Positions 55,428 to 63,045 of a DNA stretch of 64,000 nucleotides are shown piece by piece; within the stretch, counting starts at the first letter, position 1, and every line of letters starts with the position of its first letter. Origin of the DNA: Tardiphaga alba (lineage in GTDB: Bacteria > Pseudomonadota > Alphaproteobacteria > Rhizobiales > Xanthobacteraceae); assembly GCF_018279705.1 (NCBI RefSeq), contig NZ_CP036498.1, positions 3,861,001 to 3,925,000 on the forward strand, in the 5' to 3' direction. The translations under genes and the position numbers were made by a program. Under the pieces are notes generated by a model, which searched no databases, was not told the DNA's origin, and saw only the letters and a program-made list of their open reading frames with translations.

Positions 55428-55771
55428 CAGATGCGCCCTCTCAAATCGAGCGCACTACGGCCCGGCAGAGGATCACCAAGCAAAGCGGCCGTCAGAGAGG
55501 ACGGCGCAGTGGCCTCCCGCGCGGCGCGGTCTGCAAGCTGAGCCGCACTTGCCAAGCCATAGATCGGCAGCTGGAGGTTAGCGTCTCGCTCCAACCAAAG
55601 AGCCTTGCGTTGCGCGGTAGTCAGGGACGCGGCGTATTCCTTGAACTTCAATCGGACGCCTGAAACACTACGCCCCAGCTCGCCGCCTATAGCCGAGAAC
55701 GGCATGCCATTGCGCGCAAAGGCCACCAATCGCTCGACTTCGTCATCGGTCCAAAGGGTGCCATTCGCCAT
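55427..55771 (-). CDS. GcrA-like/SANT helix-turn-helix protein
   Basis: 114 residues from ATG 55771. The first 50 residues (LWTDDEVERLVAFARNGMPFSAIGGELGRSVSGVRLKF) have the SANT/Myb or GcrA-type layout: W-x-D-E-E helix, then a recognition helix. The rest is helical. GcrA proteins read CcrM adenine methylation in alphaproteobacteria; this phage protein lies in one operon with two methyltransferases. Target unknown. Confidence 0.6.
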   Translation of the reverse strand: MANGTLWTDDEVERLVAFARNGMPFSAIGGELGRSVSGVRLKFKEYAASLTTAQRKALWLERDANLQLPIYGLASAAQLADRAAREATAPSSLTAALLGDPLPGRSALDLRGRI

Positions 55772-56133
55772 CACGCGACCTCGACATAAGGCAATACGCG
55801 GAGGCTCAGCGCGCGGGCCGTGGCGACTTCGGCCTGAGCGCCCAAGCTTTTCTCCCACCCAGGCAGCACAACCACCGCGTCAGCGTGCAGGCACACGAAT
55901 TCGAGATCATCTTTCAGGGCTTCGCGGAGGTTGAAGCCATGCTTGACCTCGGCGATGGAATTGTCGCCAGTCTCGTTTCCCTTCGATATATCCACCCCAG
56001 TCGCGATGATGTCGCGCTCTGCAGGGTTGAACACTTCGTGCCCCTTGCCGCGCAGATCAGCAGCGGCGGCATGGAATGCGGGGAAGTTGAATTCGGCGAT
56101 GCCACGCATCGGTCCAGCGATGTAGATCTTCAT
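55771..56133 (-). CDS. DUF4406 / nucleoside 2-deoxyribosyltransferase-like protein
   Basis: 120 residues. MKIYIAGPMRGIxEFNFPAF and VVVLPGWEKSLGAQAEVATARAL are the DUF4406 signature, related to nucleoside 2-deoxyribosyltransferases. The acidic catalytic residue candidate is in GAQAEVATA. Possible role in nucleotide salvage or base modification together with neighbouring methyltransferases. It overlaps both neighbours. Confidence 0.85.
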   Translation of the reverse strand: MKIYIAGPMRGIAEFNFPAFHAAAADLRGKGHEVFNPAERDIIATGVDISKGNETGDNSIAEVKHGFNLREALKDDLEFVCLHADAVVVLPGWEKSLGAQAEVATARALSLRVLPYVEVA

Positions 56134-57320
56134 GCGTCCTCGCTCGCAGCGCTCTTTGGAAGGAATTCAGGAATGTCGATTTCGGGGACAGCCTGCGCCT
56201 GATTGCCCCAAGCGTCCCACCCTTCTGGAAGCGGGTGCTCATCATCCACGCGCGCAAACAATTCCAGCACCGGCAGGCCGCCGGTCATGGTCTGGATCAT
56301 TTCGCGGTAGTGATCAGGCTTGCGCGAATGCTCGCGCTTCCTCTCACGATGGTTGCTGTTGAAGATCTCATCCCGCGCAGGCTTCGGCAGACCACGGCCT
56401 CGCTTGAACAGCAGGAGCAGCTCGTCCTGATCGCGCACGATGATGCCGCCGCCAATATCGTCGGGATGCGCCTCGTCGTTCTTTGTCCAGACGAAGCAAG
56501 TCGAATAGCCGTCACAACCAGCGGCGCGCGCGACTGCCCAAGCCAAAGGCAGCTTGACCGCACGTTCGATCACCACTCCATCATCAGTACTGAATTCCAT
56601 CAGCACAGAGTGCAGCGCCATCAGATGCGCTCGCGGAATCCACAGGAAGACCCAAGCGTCGGGCAGCAGCAGCTCGCTGACCTGCTTCATGAGGGCGAGG
56701 ATGTCATCCCACGACATAGTCGGGTAATGGTTCTCATAGGATCGATTGGTGACGCCCTGCTTGCGGTGCCACGGCGGATCGATATAGGCGCAGGGGTAAA
56801 GCCGCCCCTTCGGCAATTCGGCAGCCTTATCGCTCAGCTCTCGTGCAAGCTGGCGCCGACTTTGACGCTGGGAATCCTCAGAATCGATTTTGAGGATATC
56901 GACCATCACCGGCCCGCCCTCGCGCGCACGGCCTTCCATCATGCGCAGCAAAGCTTCAAAGCGAATATCGCCGAGCGCGGCGACCTTTTGAGCATGCGAC
57001 GACAATTTCCGATCGATGCCAGCCTCTTCAAGTGTCAGCGGGCGCTCTACCTGTTCGGACTCGGAACAGGTAGCATCCTGATACGGCTTACCACCCTTCG
57101 CTAGACCAACAGTCGCCTTCTGCTCGGCGATCATCTCTCCGAGCCGCTTTGTCGCTCGCACACGGATCTTCGCGGCGTCGATTTCAATATCGCGGTTTTT
57201 GGCCTGTCGCGCATATGCACGAAGCGCCTCAGCCTGGTTCAGAACTTCCTTCACCTCATCGACGGCGACCGCCGCAGCCAGCGCCCGACAGGCAGTTTCA
57301 TATCGGATAAGAGCGCTCAT
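56130..57320 (-). CDS. MT-A70 family N6-adenine methyltransferase
   Basis: 396 residues. The N-terminal about 170 residues are helical, with an RATKRLGEMI pattern seen in phage MT-A70 proteins that carry a DNA-binding part. The catalytic DPPW is at 181-184 (AYIDPPWHRKQG), followed by LLPDAWVFLWIPRAHL and GGLPVLELFAR with the SAM-related end. It should methylate adenine in phage or host DNA. ATGA overlap with both neighbours. Confidence 0.9.
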   Translation of the reverse strand: MSALIRYETACRALAAAVAVDEVKEVLNQAEALRAYARQAKNRDIEIDAAKIRVRATKRLGEMIAEQKATVGLAKGGKPYQDATCSESEQVERPLTLEEAGIDRKLSSHAQKVAALGDIRFEALLRMMEGRAREGGPVMVDILKIDSEDSQRQSRRQLARELSDKAAELPKGRLYPCAYIDPPWHRKQGVTNRSYENHYPTMSWDDILALMKQVSELLLPDAWVFLWIPRAHLMALHSVLMEFSTDDGVVIERAVKLPLAWAVARAAGCDGYSTCFVWTKNDEAHPDDIGGGIIVRDQDELLLLFKRGRGLPKPARDEIFNSNHRERKREHSRKPDHYREMIQTMTGGLPVLELFARVDDEHPLPEGWDAWGNQAQAVPEIDIPEFLPKSAASEDA

Positions 57321-57634
57321 CCCTCACCTCGCACAGTCGGAGGCGCAGCGACTGCATTGCCGATCGTGTCATCGAGGACCTGGGCGCGCAGAGATGGATT
57401 CAGACGTAGGCCCGCACGAATAAACGCGGCCCCGATGCGCATCGAGGCCTCCGGCGTCATACCCACGCGCACCGCATTGCCCTTTTTGTCGCTACCAAAT
57501 ACGCGGACGACTGCGAGATCGGCATTGACCGTCAGCAACATGTCTCGATCGAGCATGGTCACTCGCTCACGGCAGATTTCGACCTCGTCGGATCCCGGCT
57601 GATCCGAGATCGCCGGCAGCGCACCCTCGCTCAT
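57317..57634 (-). CDS. small hypothetical phage protein
   Basis: 105 residues, soluble, with VTMLDRDMLLTVNADLAVVRVFGSDKKGNAVRVGMTPEASMRIGAAFIRAGLRL. Coupled by ATGA overlaps to both neighbours. Function unknown. Confidence 0.6.
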   Translation of the reverse strand: MSEGALPAISDQPGSDEVEICRERVTMLDRDMLLTVNADLAVVRVFGSDKKGNAVRVGMTPEASMRIGAAFIRAGLRLNPSLRAQVLDDTIGNAVAAPPTVRGEG

Positions 57635-57795
57635 GCGCAGTCACCGCGGTCGTGGGACCCCGCCGGGAGCTTTGGCATGTCGCCGAACGGCGCCGCAAAG
57701 GGATCGCGCCGCCGTTCAAACGGCCAGCAGATGGTGACGATCAGCCCAGCCAAACCCAAGGCCACAATGGCCAAGCCTACAATCCATTCGGTCAT
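57631..57795 (-). CDS. small single-pass membrane protein
   Basis: 54 residues. A hydrophobic helix (WIVGLAIVALGLAGLIVTIC) at 4-23 and a Pro/Arg-rich cytoplasmic-like tail. Stop overlaps the next start (ATGA). Function unknown. Confidence 0.5.
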   Translation of the reverse strand: MTEWIVGLAIVALGLAGLIVTICWPFERRRDPFAAPFGDMPKLPAGSHDRGDCA

Positions 57796-57965
57796 CACAT
57801 AGCCCTCGCCAGCCGCAGAAAGATTTCAATTTGTTCGGGGGATTTATCTGAGCCGGACGGGCACGACTTGGAGGGCACACGCCCGCCCGGCTGGCTTACC
57901 GGCGGCAGTTGCGCCGGAAGCGGTTCGCGTGCTGCTCGCAAGGGAGAAGACGTTTCGGACTTCAC
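57795..57965 (-). CDS. small hypothetical phage protein
   Basis: 56 residues from GTG 57965, which overlaps the methyltransferase stop (GTGA). Pro/Ser-rich, then a helical end. It fills the gap between two coupled genes, which is the main support. Confidence 0.4.
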   Translation of the reverse strand: MKSETSSPLRAAREPLPAQLPPVSQPGGRVPSKSCPSGSDKSPEQIEIFLRLARAM

Positions 57966-58672
57966 AGCATCGCCTCCTGCTTCGCAGGCGGTGGGCCTTG
58001 AACGAACAGGTCGGGAGCATCGAGAGCCGCCTGAATCCGCCGGCAGGCAATATCGAAGTATCGTTCTTCGATTTCTATGCCGGTGAACGATCGGGAAAGC
58101 TTGACCGCCGCAACGCCGGTTGATCCGCTTCCCATCAAAGGATCGACGATCCTCTTGGCCATCGGAATCTGCTGCAGACTCCACTCCATGACCGCAACAG
58201 GTTTCTCGGTCGGGTGCTGCTTGCCCTTGTAGTCACCCCGAGCTAGCGGGTCCCTTGTCAGAACCCGAGCATTGGTATCCTTGGAGAACCACGCCTGTTC
58301 GCATTCAGCAAAATCGCGGCCCTTGAATCCAGCGCCCTTATCCCACACCAAAAAACCGCGAGACGGCGGCAGCAAAAAATAGTTGCCGCCCCAGATAATT
58401 GCTTCATCTCCTGCAGCCAAAAGCAAACGGACGAGTTCGCCATCGATCGCGTGATCGTCCCATCTCAGATCGGTGTGCTGCCACTTTTCCCGACCGTACT
58501 TTCCAGTTCCAGAAGACGCCCCAATGCCATATGGCGGGTCGGTCACGACGGCATCGAATTGCCCAAGCGTTGGCAGGATCTCCCGACAGTCACCGAGATA
58601 CAAACTCACACCCTCAGCAAGGTGCTCAACGCGTCCGAACGCTGATGTCGCAGGAGCGCGGGAGCCGGTCAT
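57962..58672 (-). CDS. DNA methyltransferase, N6-adenine/N4-cytosine type (beta class)
   Basis: 236 residues. TDPPYGIG at 44-51 (catalytic motif IV) precedes the SAM-binding motif (RIVDPLMGSGSTGVAA), the beta-class order. HPTEKPVAVMEW is the usual motif X region. The length suits solitary phage enzymes. It should methylate a short DNA motif; a CcrM-like specificity is possible but unproven. ATGA overlap with the next upstream gene. Confidence 0.9.
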   Translation of the reverse strand: MTGSRAPATSAFGRVEHLAEGVSLYLGDCREILPTLGQFDAVVTDPPYGIGASSGTGKYGREKWQHTDLRWDDHAIDGELVRLLLAAGDEAIIWGGNYFLLPPSRGFLVWDKGAGFKGRDFAECEQAWFSKDTNARVLTRDPLARGDYKGKQHPTEKPVAVMEWSLQQIPMAKRIVDPLMGSGSTGVAAVKLSRSFTGIEIEERYFDIACRRIQAALDAPDLFVQGPPPAKQEAML

Positions 58673-59058
58673 TCTTCGACCCCCGCATCAAGCTTCTCGA
58701 TTTCGATCTCGTGCTTGAGACGCTTCACCAGCTTGCGCAGCCGGACCGCGACTGGGTCTGTTGCATCCTCGACCAATCCGAGCACGACATCGACAGCGAG
58801 ATGCGTGCGACACATCGACCGCAACATGTCGCCATTTTCAACAGCGTGGCCGGAGAGCAGTTTTTGACAGGTCGATAGCGATCCGTTCGTCAAGAATTCC
58901 AACGTTTCCGCAGAGTTAGGGCGCGGCAGTGAGCCCTTCACTTTTTGCATGACTGCAGAAATCTGAGGAGTTTGATTCCCCACACGGAAATTCTGATTCC
59001 GAGAGTCCGAAGGCGCTGGTTTGGCCTGTACGCGGGACTTGGCTACCAATCGCGTCAT
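58669..59058 (-). CDS. hypothetical phage protein
   Basis: 129 residues. Basic N-terminus, then helical C-terminus with TCQKLLSGHAVENGDMLRSMCRTHLAVDVVLGL. Second gene of the lytic operon. Function unknown. Confidence 0.6.
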   Translation of the reverse strand: MTRLVAKSRVQAKPAPSDSRNQNFRVGNQTPQISAVMQKVKGSLPRPNSAETLEFLTNGSLSTCQKLLSGHAVENGDMLRSMCRTHLAVDVVLGLVEDATDPVAVRLRKLVKRLKHEIEIEKLDAGVEE

Positions 59059-59306
59059 GAATTCACCTGTTCTGAAAACATCGGGTTTTGGGTCTCAGGA
59101 GCCGGCACATGCATCGCGACCAAGGTGTCAAACGTGATCCCGTCGATCGCACGCTCACGCGCCGCGTCGACCAGCTTCGGCCAGTACCGAACGGGGATGG
59201 ATGATCGTCGACGCATCTCGGATGCGGTCGACAGATTGAGCCCCAAGGCCGCTGCGAAAGCGCTCGTGCCCGAGAACGCCGCGAAGACTTCATCGATCGT
59301 GTTCAT
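59055..59306 (-). CDS. Cro-like DNA-binding protein (carph-isopro/HTH)
   Basis: 83 residues, first gene of the leftward lytic operon, divergent from the CI repressor. Pattern VFAAFSGTSAFAAALGLNLSTASEMRRRSSIPVRYWPKLVDAA is the small Cro/YdaS-like carph-isopro helix-turn-helix family. By position and fold it should act as Cro. Confidence 0.8.
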   Translation of the reverse strand: MNTIDEVFAAFSGTSAFAAALGLNLSTASEMRRRSSIPVRYWPKLVDAARERAIDGITFDTLVAMHVPAPETQNPMFSEQVNS

Positions 59307-59325
59307 CCACGATGACGTACATGAT

Positions 59326-59348
59326 TCGTGTTCGCTAAACCAACATTA
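59326..59348. promoter_or_regulatory. operator-like imperfect palindrome between cro and cI
   Basis: TCGTGTT-CGCTAAACC-AACATTA: same arms and 9-base spacer core as the site at 60608-60630. It lies between the divergent Cro-like and CI genes, so it is a candidate repressor operator. Confidence 0.65.
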
Positions 59349-59380
59349 TTTGTGTTTACACGTTGTGTGAAATAACGTTT

Positions 59381-60127
59381 ATGAGCGAATTGGGCGATAG
59401 ACTGAAAAAGGCACGGGAATCAGCGGGATACCCGTCTGCCCGGGCGGCAGCCGTTAAAAAAGGCTGGAAGATATCCACGTATTCTGCACACGAAAACGGT
59501 CAGAACGACTTCGGCCCCGACGACGCCCAAAAGTATGGACGCGCGTTTAAGGTGACGGCAGGCTATCTGCTTACTGGCGAAGGCGCAGTCCCACGTGGCG
59601 AACTGGCGCGCGTAGCGCCTGGCCAGGAATTCCCACCAGACGCCGATGGCGGAGACGGCCCGATCACCGAGCTTGACCGCCCATTTCCGGACGCCTTGCC
59701 GCAAATGGTGGGCAGGATTGGAGGCGGATCAACTGGCGCCGTGATCACGATTGACGTCGGCGACATGCAGTCTCGCGAAGAAGTCGGCGAATGGTGGCGC
59801 ATCCCGCCAGGCGTCTTGCGAGGATTGGCGCGAGCTGATGTTGCCAGCACCGTAGGCTTCGCCATGGATGGCGACAGCATGGAGCCAACAATTCAGCGAA
59901 CCGACATCGTCTTCATCGACACAGGCCGTCAGCGGATCGAACCCGATGGCATTTGGGCACTAGATTATGGGCTCGGTCGGACCTTGAAGCGCGTCTCCGT
60001 CGAACGGGCCGACGGGCAAACGCGTTACGTGCTGAAATCTGATAACAAGGCCTATCCCGACCAAGCGTTCGACCCGGAGGAAATCACAATTTTCGGGCGG
60101 TATGTCGGTCGCTTCTCGGTCTTCTAA
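59381..60127 (+). CDS. CI-like prophage repressor with S24 peptidase domain
   Basis: 248 residues from ATG 59381. N-terminal HTH (LGDRLKKARESAGYPSARAAAV, about 1-65). C-terminal S24/LexA-type peptidase: GDSMEPT with catalytic Ser166 and TLKRV with Lys203. It should hold the lytic operon silent and be destroyed after RecA activation. It is divergent from the Cro-like gene, with an operator in between. Confidence 0.92.
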   Translation: MSELGDRLKKARESAGYPSARAAAVKKGWKISTYSAHENGQNDFGPDDAQKYGRAFKVTAGYLLTGEGAVPRGELARVAPGQEFPPDADGGDGPITELDRPFPDALPQMVGRIGGGSTGAVITIDVGDMQSREEVGEWWRIPPGVLRGLARADVASTVGFAMDGDSMEPTIQRTDIVFIDTGRQRIEPDGIWALDYGLGRTLKRVSVERADGQTRYVLKSDNKAYPDQAFDPEEITIFGRYVGRFSVF

Positions 60128-60148
60128 TGATACTTGGCAGGTGAAGTG

Positions 60149-60586
60149 ATGCTGCGGAAAACATGCTACCTCGTTGTGACAGCGATCGCATTATCTGGAT
60201 GCAACACAACCGGGTCCAGCCCTGCTCCATCGGCCGGCTCGGCAGATCTTCCGCCAGACTTCAAAGCGCAGATCGTTGCCCGAGCGAAGGTCGAGTATAT
60301 CGACCCATCGAGCATTCGCGACGCAAGCATCTCTCAACCGATTTCAGGAACATCTTTCAGCGGCAGCGTGAGCACAATTTGCGTCCAAGCCAACGCGAAA
60401 AACCGGCTTGGAGTTTACGCTGGCCTGCGGACGACAGCATACACCTTTCGGGGTGGGGTTATTACCGTCGCAGATCAGCAGTACGTAAGCATGACCTGCT
60501 CGACTGCGGTGTTCGAGCCGTTTCCTGAGCTAGAACCACAAGCCGCCGCACCCCAAAGCCGACCAGGAACACGCCGTTCCAGCTAA
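60149..60586 (+). CDS. lipoprotein, possible lysogenic conversion/exclusion factor
   Basis: 145 residues from ATG 60149. A lipoprotein signal peptide with a lipobox (ALSGC, Cys about 18). The mature part (about 35-125) is beta-rich with four Cys. It is expressed with the repressor gene, so likely in the lysogen. Position and type suggest a membrane-anchored exclusion factor, but nothing in the sequence proves this. Confidence 0.65.
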   Translation: MLRKTCYLVVTAIALSGCNTTGSSPAPSAGSADLPPDFKAQIVARAKVEYIDPSSIRDASISQPISGTSFSGSVSTICVQANAKNRLGVYAGLRTTAYTFRGGVITVADQQYVSMTCSTAVFEPFPELEPQAAAPQSRPGTRRSS

Positions 60587-60607
60587 TCGGCGCTTGATGT
60601 ACATATT

Positions 60608-60630
60608 TCGTGTTGACTAAACGAACACGA
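60608..60630. promoter_or_regulatory. operator-like palindrome
   Basis: TCGTGTT-GACTAAACG-AACACGA: perfect 7-bp arms with 9-base spacer, overlapping TTGACT (a -35-like element). It matches the site at 59326. Candidate second CI/Cro operator, controlling the gene at 60675. Confidence 0.65.
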
Positions 60631-60639
60631 TACGTGTAC

Positions 60640-60652
60640 GTTTCACGTGAAA
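60640..60652. promoter_or_regulatory. parS-like palindrome GTTTCACGTGAAA
   Basis: A 12-bp perfect palindrome (TTTCACGTGAAA) with a preceding G matches 13 of 16 positions of the bacterial ParB centromere site parS. It lies 22 bases upstream of the small gene at 60675. It could be bound by host ParB or be a private phage operator. Confidence 0.55.
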
Positions 60653-60674
60653 TGATTCACGGGAGATGTACACA

Positions 60675-60962
60675 ATGCCTCGCCGCAATACATGCAATCG
60701 CCTTCCGGGCGTAACTTCGACCCTTCCGCCCTCTATCACCATCAGCGCACTGATCGACAATTCGACGGTCAGCGCCCGCCCGGATCTCCGTGGCAAAGCT
60801 GCCGTCGAGCAGATGGCAGACGACATGCGCCAGTTTGGCCAGCGCGAGGGCGGCGTCAGCCGCGACGACCTCGAATTGCTGGGCTGGACGAGCCAGCAGG
60901 TGGACCTGCACAGCAGCGACGCACGCACGCTCGCGCTCCGCCTCTCGCGCGTGGCGGCCTGA
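60675..60962 (+). CDS. small phage protein, possible regulator
   Basis: 95 residues from ATG 60675 (ATG 60666 is an alternative). The C-terminal half has VEQMADDMRQFGQREGGVSRDDLELLGWTSQQVDLHSSDA, helical. It follows two palindromic sites, so it is tightly regulated. Function unknown. Confidence 0.6.
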   Translation: MPRRNTCNRLPGVTSTLPPSITISALIDNSTVSARPDLRGKAAVEQMADDMRQFGQREGGVSRDDLELLGWTSQQVDLHSSDARTLALRLSRVAA

Positions 60963-60963
60963 C

Positions 60964-61149
60964 ATGACCGCGCAAGACTCCGCACTGGTCAACTTTTGGC
61001 AAAATAACCGGCATCTGGCGCCGGCACAGCGCATCCGCGCTTTTGACGCCGCAGCACTTGAGGCGGCAAACAAGAACAACATGCCGCATGCAGACGCGCT
61101 TTTTCTGGCGCAGCAGGCGGCAGTCGCTGAAATCGTAGCAGGCCGCTGA
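60964..61149 (+). CDS. small hypothetical phage protein
   Basis: 61 residues, helical and Ala-rich, next to the previous gene (1 base apart). Function unknown. Confidence 0.5.
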   Translation: MTAQDSALVNFWQNNRHLAPAQRIRAFDAAALEAANKNNMPHADALFLAQQAAVAEIVAGR

Positions 61150-61175
61150 TTTGCGGCCTGCGCTTCAGGACAGCC

Positions 61176-61519
61176 ATGGCAAAGAAGCGCACCGACCCTC
61201 GCATTCTTGAGCGCGACGCTAAGATTCTCGCTTTGCGAGGAACGATGGGCGTCAAGGAGATTGCGCGAACGCTTGGCACGACGAAGGGCGTCGTGAGCGG
61301 CGTTTGCTTTCGCGCAGACCGGCCGACATATCGCGCCCCAAGGCGCACACGAATGCCGATGGTTCAGATCTCGACACCGCTCCCCCCGATTTGCATGCGG
61401 CCGCGCGCGAGCTGGCTGCGGAGCGCAACATCACTCTTTGCGATTTGAGCAGGTCATTGTTACGCGACGAGGTCGCGAGAGCGCGAGCACAGCGCCAGAC
61501 TGAATCGGTGCCGTCATGA
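61176..61519 (+). CDS. GcrA-like HTH regulator (frame-broken)
   Basis: From ATG 61176 the frame encodes a helix-turn-helix (LALRGTMGVKEIARTLGTTKGVVSGVCFRA), like GcrA-type DNA-binding starts. After about 61310 sense coding moves to the next frame (ADISRPKAHTNADGSDLDT ... LAAERNITLCDLSRSLLRDEVARARAQ), which lacks an ATG of its own. One extra base near 61312-61320 joins them into a 114-residue protein. The second part overlaps the next gene by 4 bases. Confidence 0.6.
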
Positions 61520-61698
61520 GCGGTCGCCCTGCACTCCTCACTCAGGCCGAGGTCGCCCGCGCCGTCAAAGGCGCGAAGAAAGCCGGCGCCTACGCGGTTG
61601 TCATCCGCCGGGACGGCACCATCGTCGTGGAACTGACCCCATCTGCCGACAGCAACGCCGCAAAACCGGTTGAGAAGCGTCGGGAGATCGTCCTTTAA
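61516..61698 (+). CDS. small hypothetical protein preceding integrase
   Basis: 60 residues. LTQAEVARAVKGAKKAGAYAVVIRRDGTIVVEL: a small alpha/beta protein found just before integrase genes in many rhizobial prophages. Possible excisionase-like partner, but no HTH is clear. It overlaps the integrase start (TAATG). Confidence 0.6.
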   Translation: MSGRPALLTQAEVARAVKGAKKAGAYAVVIRRDGTIVVELTPSADSNAAKPVEKRREIVL

Positions 61699-62723
61699 TG
61701 GAAACCATGCCCCGCCCTCGCCCGCCTCACCTGCACCATCAGCGCACCCGCCATGGCAAATGGGTCTGGTATGTTCGCGTCGGTAAGGGGCCGCGCGTCC
61801 GGATCAATGAGGCCTACGGCACCCCCGAATTCGATGCCGCCTATCGGGCCGCGCTGGACGGCGAGACCGCGAAGCCTGGCAAGCCGCAGAGCAACTCGCT
61901 TCGCTGGCTGTTTGAACTGTATCGGCAGTCGCCGGAGTGGCGCGGCTTGTCGAGCGCAACGCGCCGACAGCGAGAGAACATTTTCAAGCCGATCATGGAA
62001 TCGGCTGGCAAAGAACCGTTTGCGGCGATCGACAAGAAGACGATCCGCGACGGCATCCAGCGCCGCTACGGGACGCCAGCGCAGGCTCGCCATTTCCTCG
62101 ACAGCATGCGCGGCATGTTTCGCTGGGCCGTCGAGACCGAGATCGCAACAGCAGATCCGACAGCCGGTCTCAAGGTCCGCAAGCCGAAGACCGAGGGCTT
62201 TCCGGTCTGGACGGATGATGAGATTGCGAAGTTCGAGAAGCGATGGCCACTGGGCACGCGCGAACGCGTCATGTTCGACGTGTTTCTCTACACCGGCCTT
62301 CGCCGCGGCGACGCCGCAAGGCTGGGCCGGCAGCACATCCGCAATGGAGTGATCGAGATCACGACGGAGAAGACCGGCACACGCGTCTCCATTCCCGTCC
62401 TGCCGGAGTTGGCAGCCACGCTTGAAGCAGGCCCGGTTGGCGATCTCGCCATCATCGCCACGCGCGACGGCGCGCCAATGCGCAAAGAGTCGCTCGGCAA
62501 CATGTTCGCCAATGCGTGCCGTGAAGCCGGCGTTACGAAGTCGGCGCACGGCCTGCGCAAGGCGGCCGCAACCGTCGCCGCCAACAACGGCGCCACGGTC
62601 GCTCAGCTCGAAGCCATCTTCGGATGGGAAGGCGGCCGGATGGCCTCGCTTTACACGCGTTCGGCCGACCGTCAGGGCCTCGCTGCAGCTGCGATCAGCA
62701 AGCTGTCAAGGACCAAGCCGTGA
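61698..62723 (+). CDS. tyrosine-family phage integrase
   Basis: 341 residues. N-terminal part about 20-60 (arm binding), core-binding domain about 65-150, catalytic domain about 170-330. Catalytic residues: R202 (TGLRRGD), K226 (EKTGTR), H284 and R287 (HGLRK), W310 (FGW), Y319 (LYTRSADRQ). The set is complete. It should catalyse prophage integration at the tRNA-Tyr site 80 bases downstream. Followed by a terminator. Confidence 0.93.
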   Translation: METMPRPRPPHLHHQRTRHGKWVWYVRVGKGPRVRINEAYGTPEFDAAYRAALDGETAKPGKPQSNSLRWLFELYRQSPEWRGLSSATRRQRENIFKPIMESAGKEPFAAIDKKTIRDGIQRRYGTPAQARHFLDSMRGMFRWAVETEIATADPTAGLKVRKPKTEGFPVWTDDEIAKFEKRWPLGTRERVMFDVFLYTGLRRGDAARLGRQHIRNGVIEITTEKTGTRVSIPVLPELAATLEAGPVGDLAIIATRDGAPMRKESLGNMFANACREAGVTKSAHGLRKAAATVAANNGATVAQLEAIFGWEGGRMASLYTRSADRQGLAAAAISKLSRTKP

Positions 62724-62733
62724 ACATTCTATT

Positions 62734-62757
62734 CCCTCACCGTACGGGAGGTGAGGG
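62734..62757 (+). terminator. terminator hairpin after integrase
   Basis: CCCTCACC / GGTGAGGG stem of 8 bp with an 8-base loop, 10 bases after the integrase stop. No long T run. Confidence 0.65.
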
Positions 62758-62800
62758 ACTGAAAGCGAAAAGCCAAGTAAAAACAGGAGGATGATATGTT

Positions 62801-62817
62801 GATGGTGGGGGAGGCAG
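62801..62817 (+). repeat. right prophage attachment repeat (inside tRNA-Tyr 3' end)
   Basis: GATGGTGGGGGAGGCAG. Same as 20206-20221 but with one more G. It covers the CCA end, acceptor stem and start of the T arm of the tRNA fragment on the minus strand. Confidence 0.7.
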
Positions 62818-62857
62818 GACTCGAACCTGCGAAGCCATAAGGCGGCTGATTTACAGA
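62803..62857 (-). pseudogene. 3' fragment of tRNA-Tyr (anticodon loop to CCA)
   Basis: On the minus strand: anticodon loop CTGTAAA (GUA anticodon), the 3' anticodon stem TCAGC, a long variable arm, a T arm (GCAGG-TTCGAGT-CCTGC), acceptor 3' strand CTCCCCC, A and CCA. The 5' half is missing: bases past 62857 do not pair with the anticodon stem, D arm or acceptor. The break at the anticodon loop is typical of integrase crossover sites, so this is an attachment remnant and not a working tRNA. Confidence 0.85.
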
Positions 62858-63045
62858 CACATAGGGTCACGACAATCAGCTCCCGCTCGTTGAGGTTATG
62901 GGAAGGTAATTCAACGAAACACTTCAACTATTGCAGCATGTTAGGTCTATTTGCAGTAAATATCGAAGAGCAGCCTCATCCATTGACTTTGCACTCCGGC
63001 GACGCTCTTCTGTGACCTACCTGTGACCTATTTTCTGCATGACAC

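Larger units (their letters stand above)
20206..62817. mobile_element. siphovirus prophage integrated at a tRNA-Tyr 3' end
   Basis: Bounded by the direct repeat GATGGTGGGG(G)AGGCAG at 20206-20221 and 62801-62817. It contains an integrase next to the right end, a CI-type repressor with a divergent lytic operon, terminase small and large subunits, portal, prohead protease, HK97-type capsid, head-tail connectors, tail tube, tape measure, tail tip and fibre, and a lysis module. All structural genes appear present. The length (about 42.6 kb) is normal for a temperate siphovirus. Several apparent single-base frameshifts fall inside it. Confidence 0.9.

Noticed and set aside
62803..62895. A complete tRNA-Tyr
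   Set aside because: Only the part from anticodon loop to CCA pairs properly; the 5' anticodon stem, D arm and 5' acceptor are absent.
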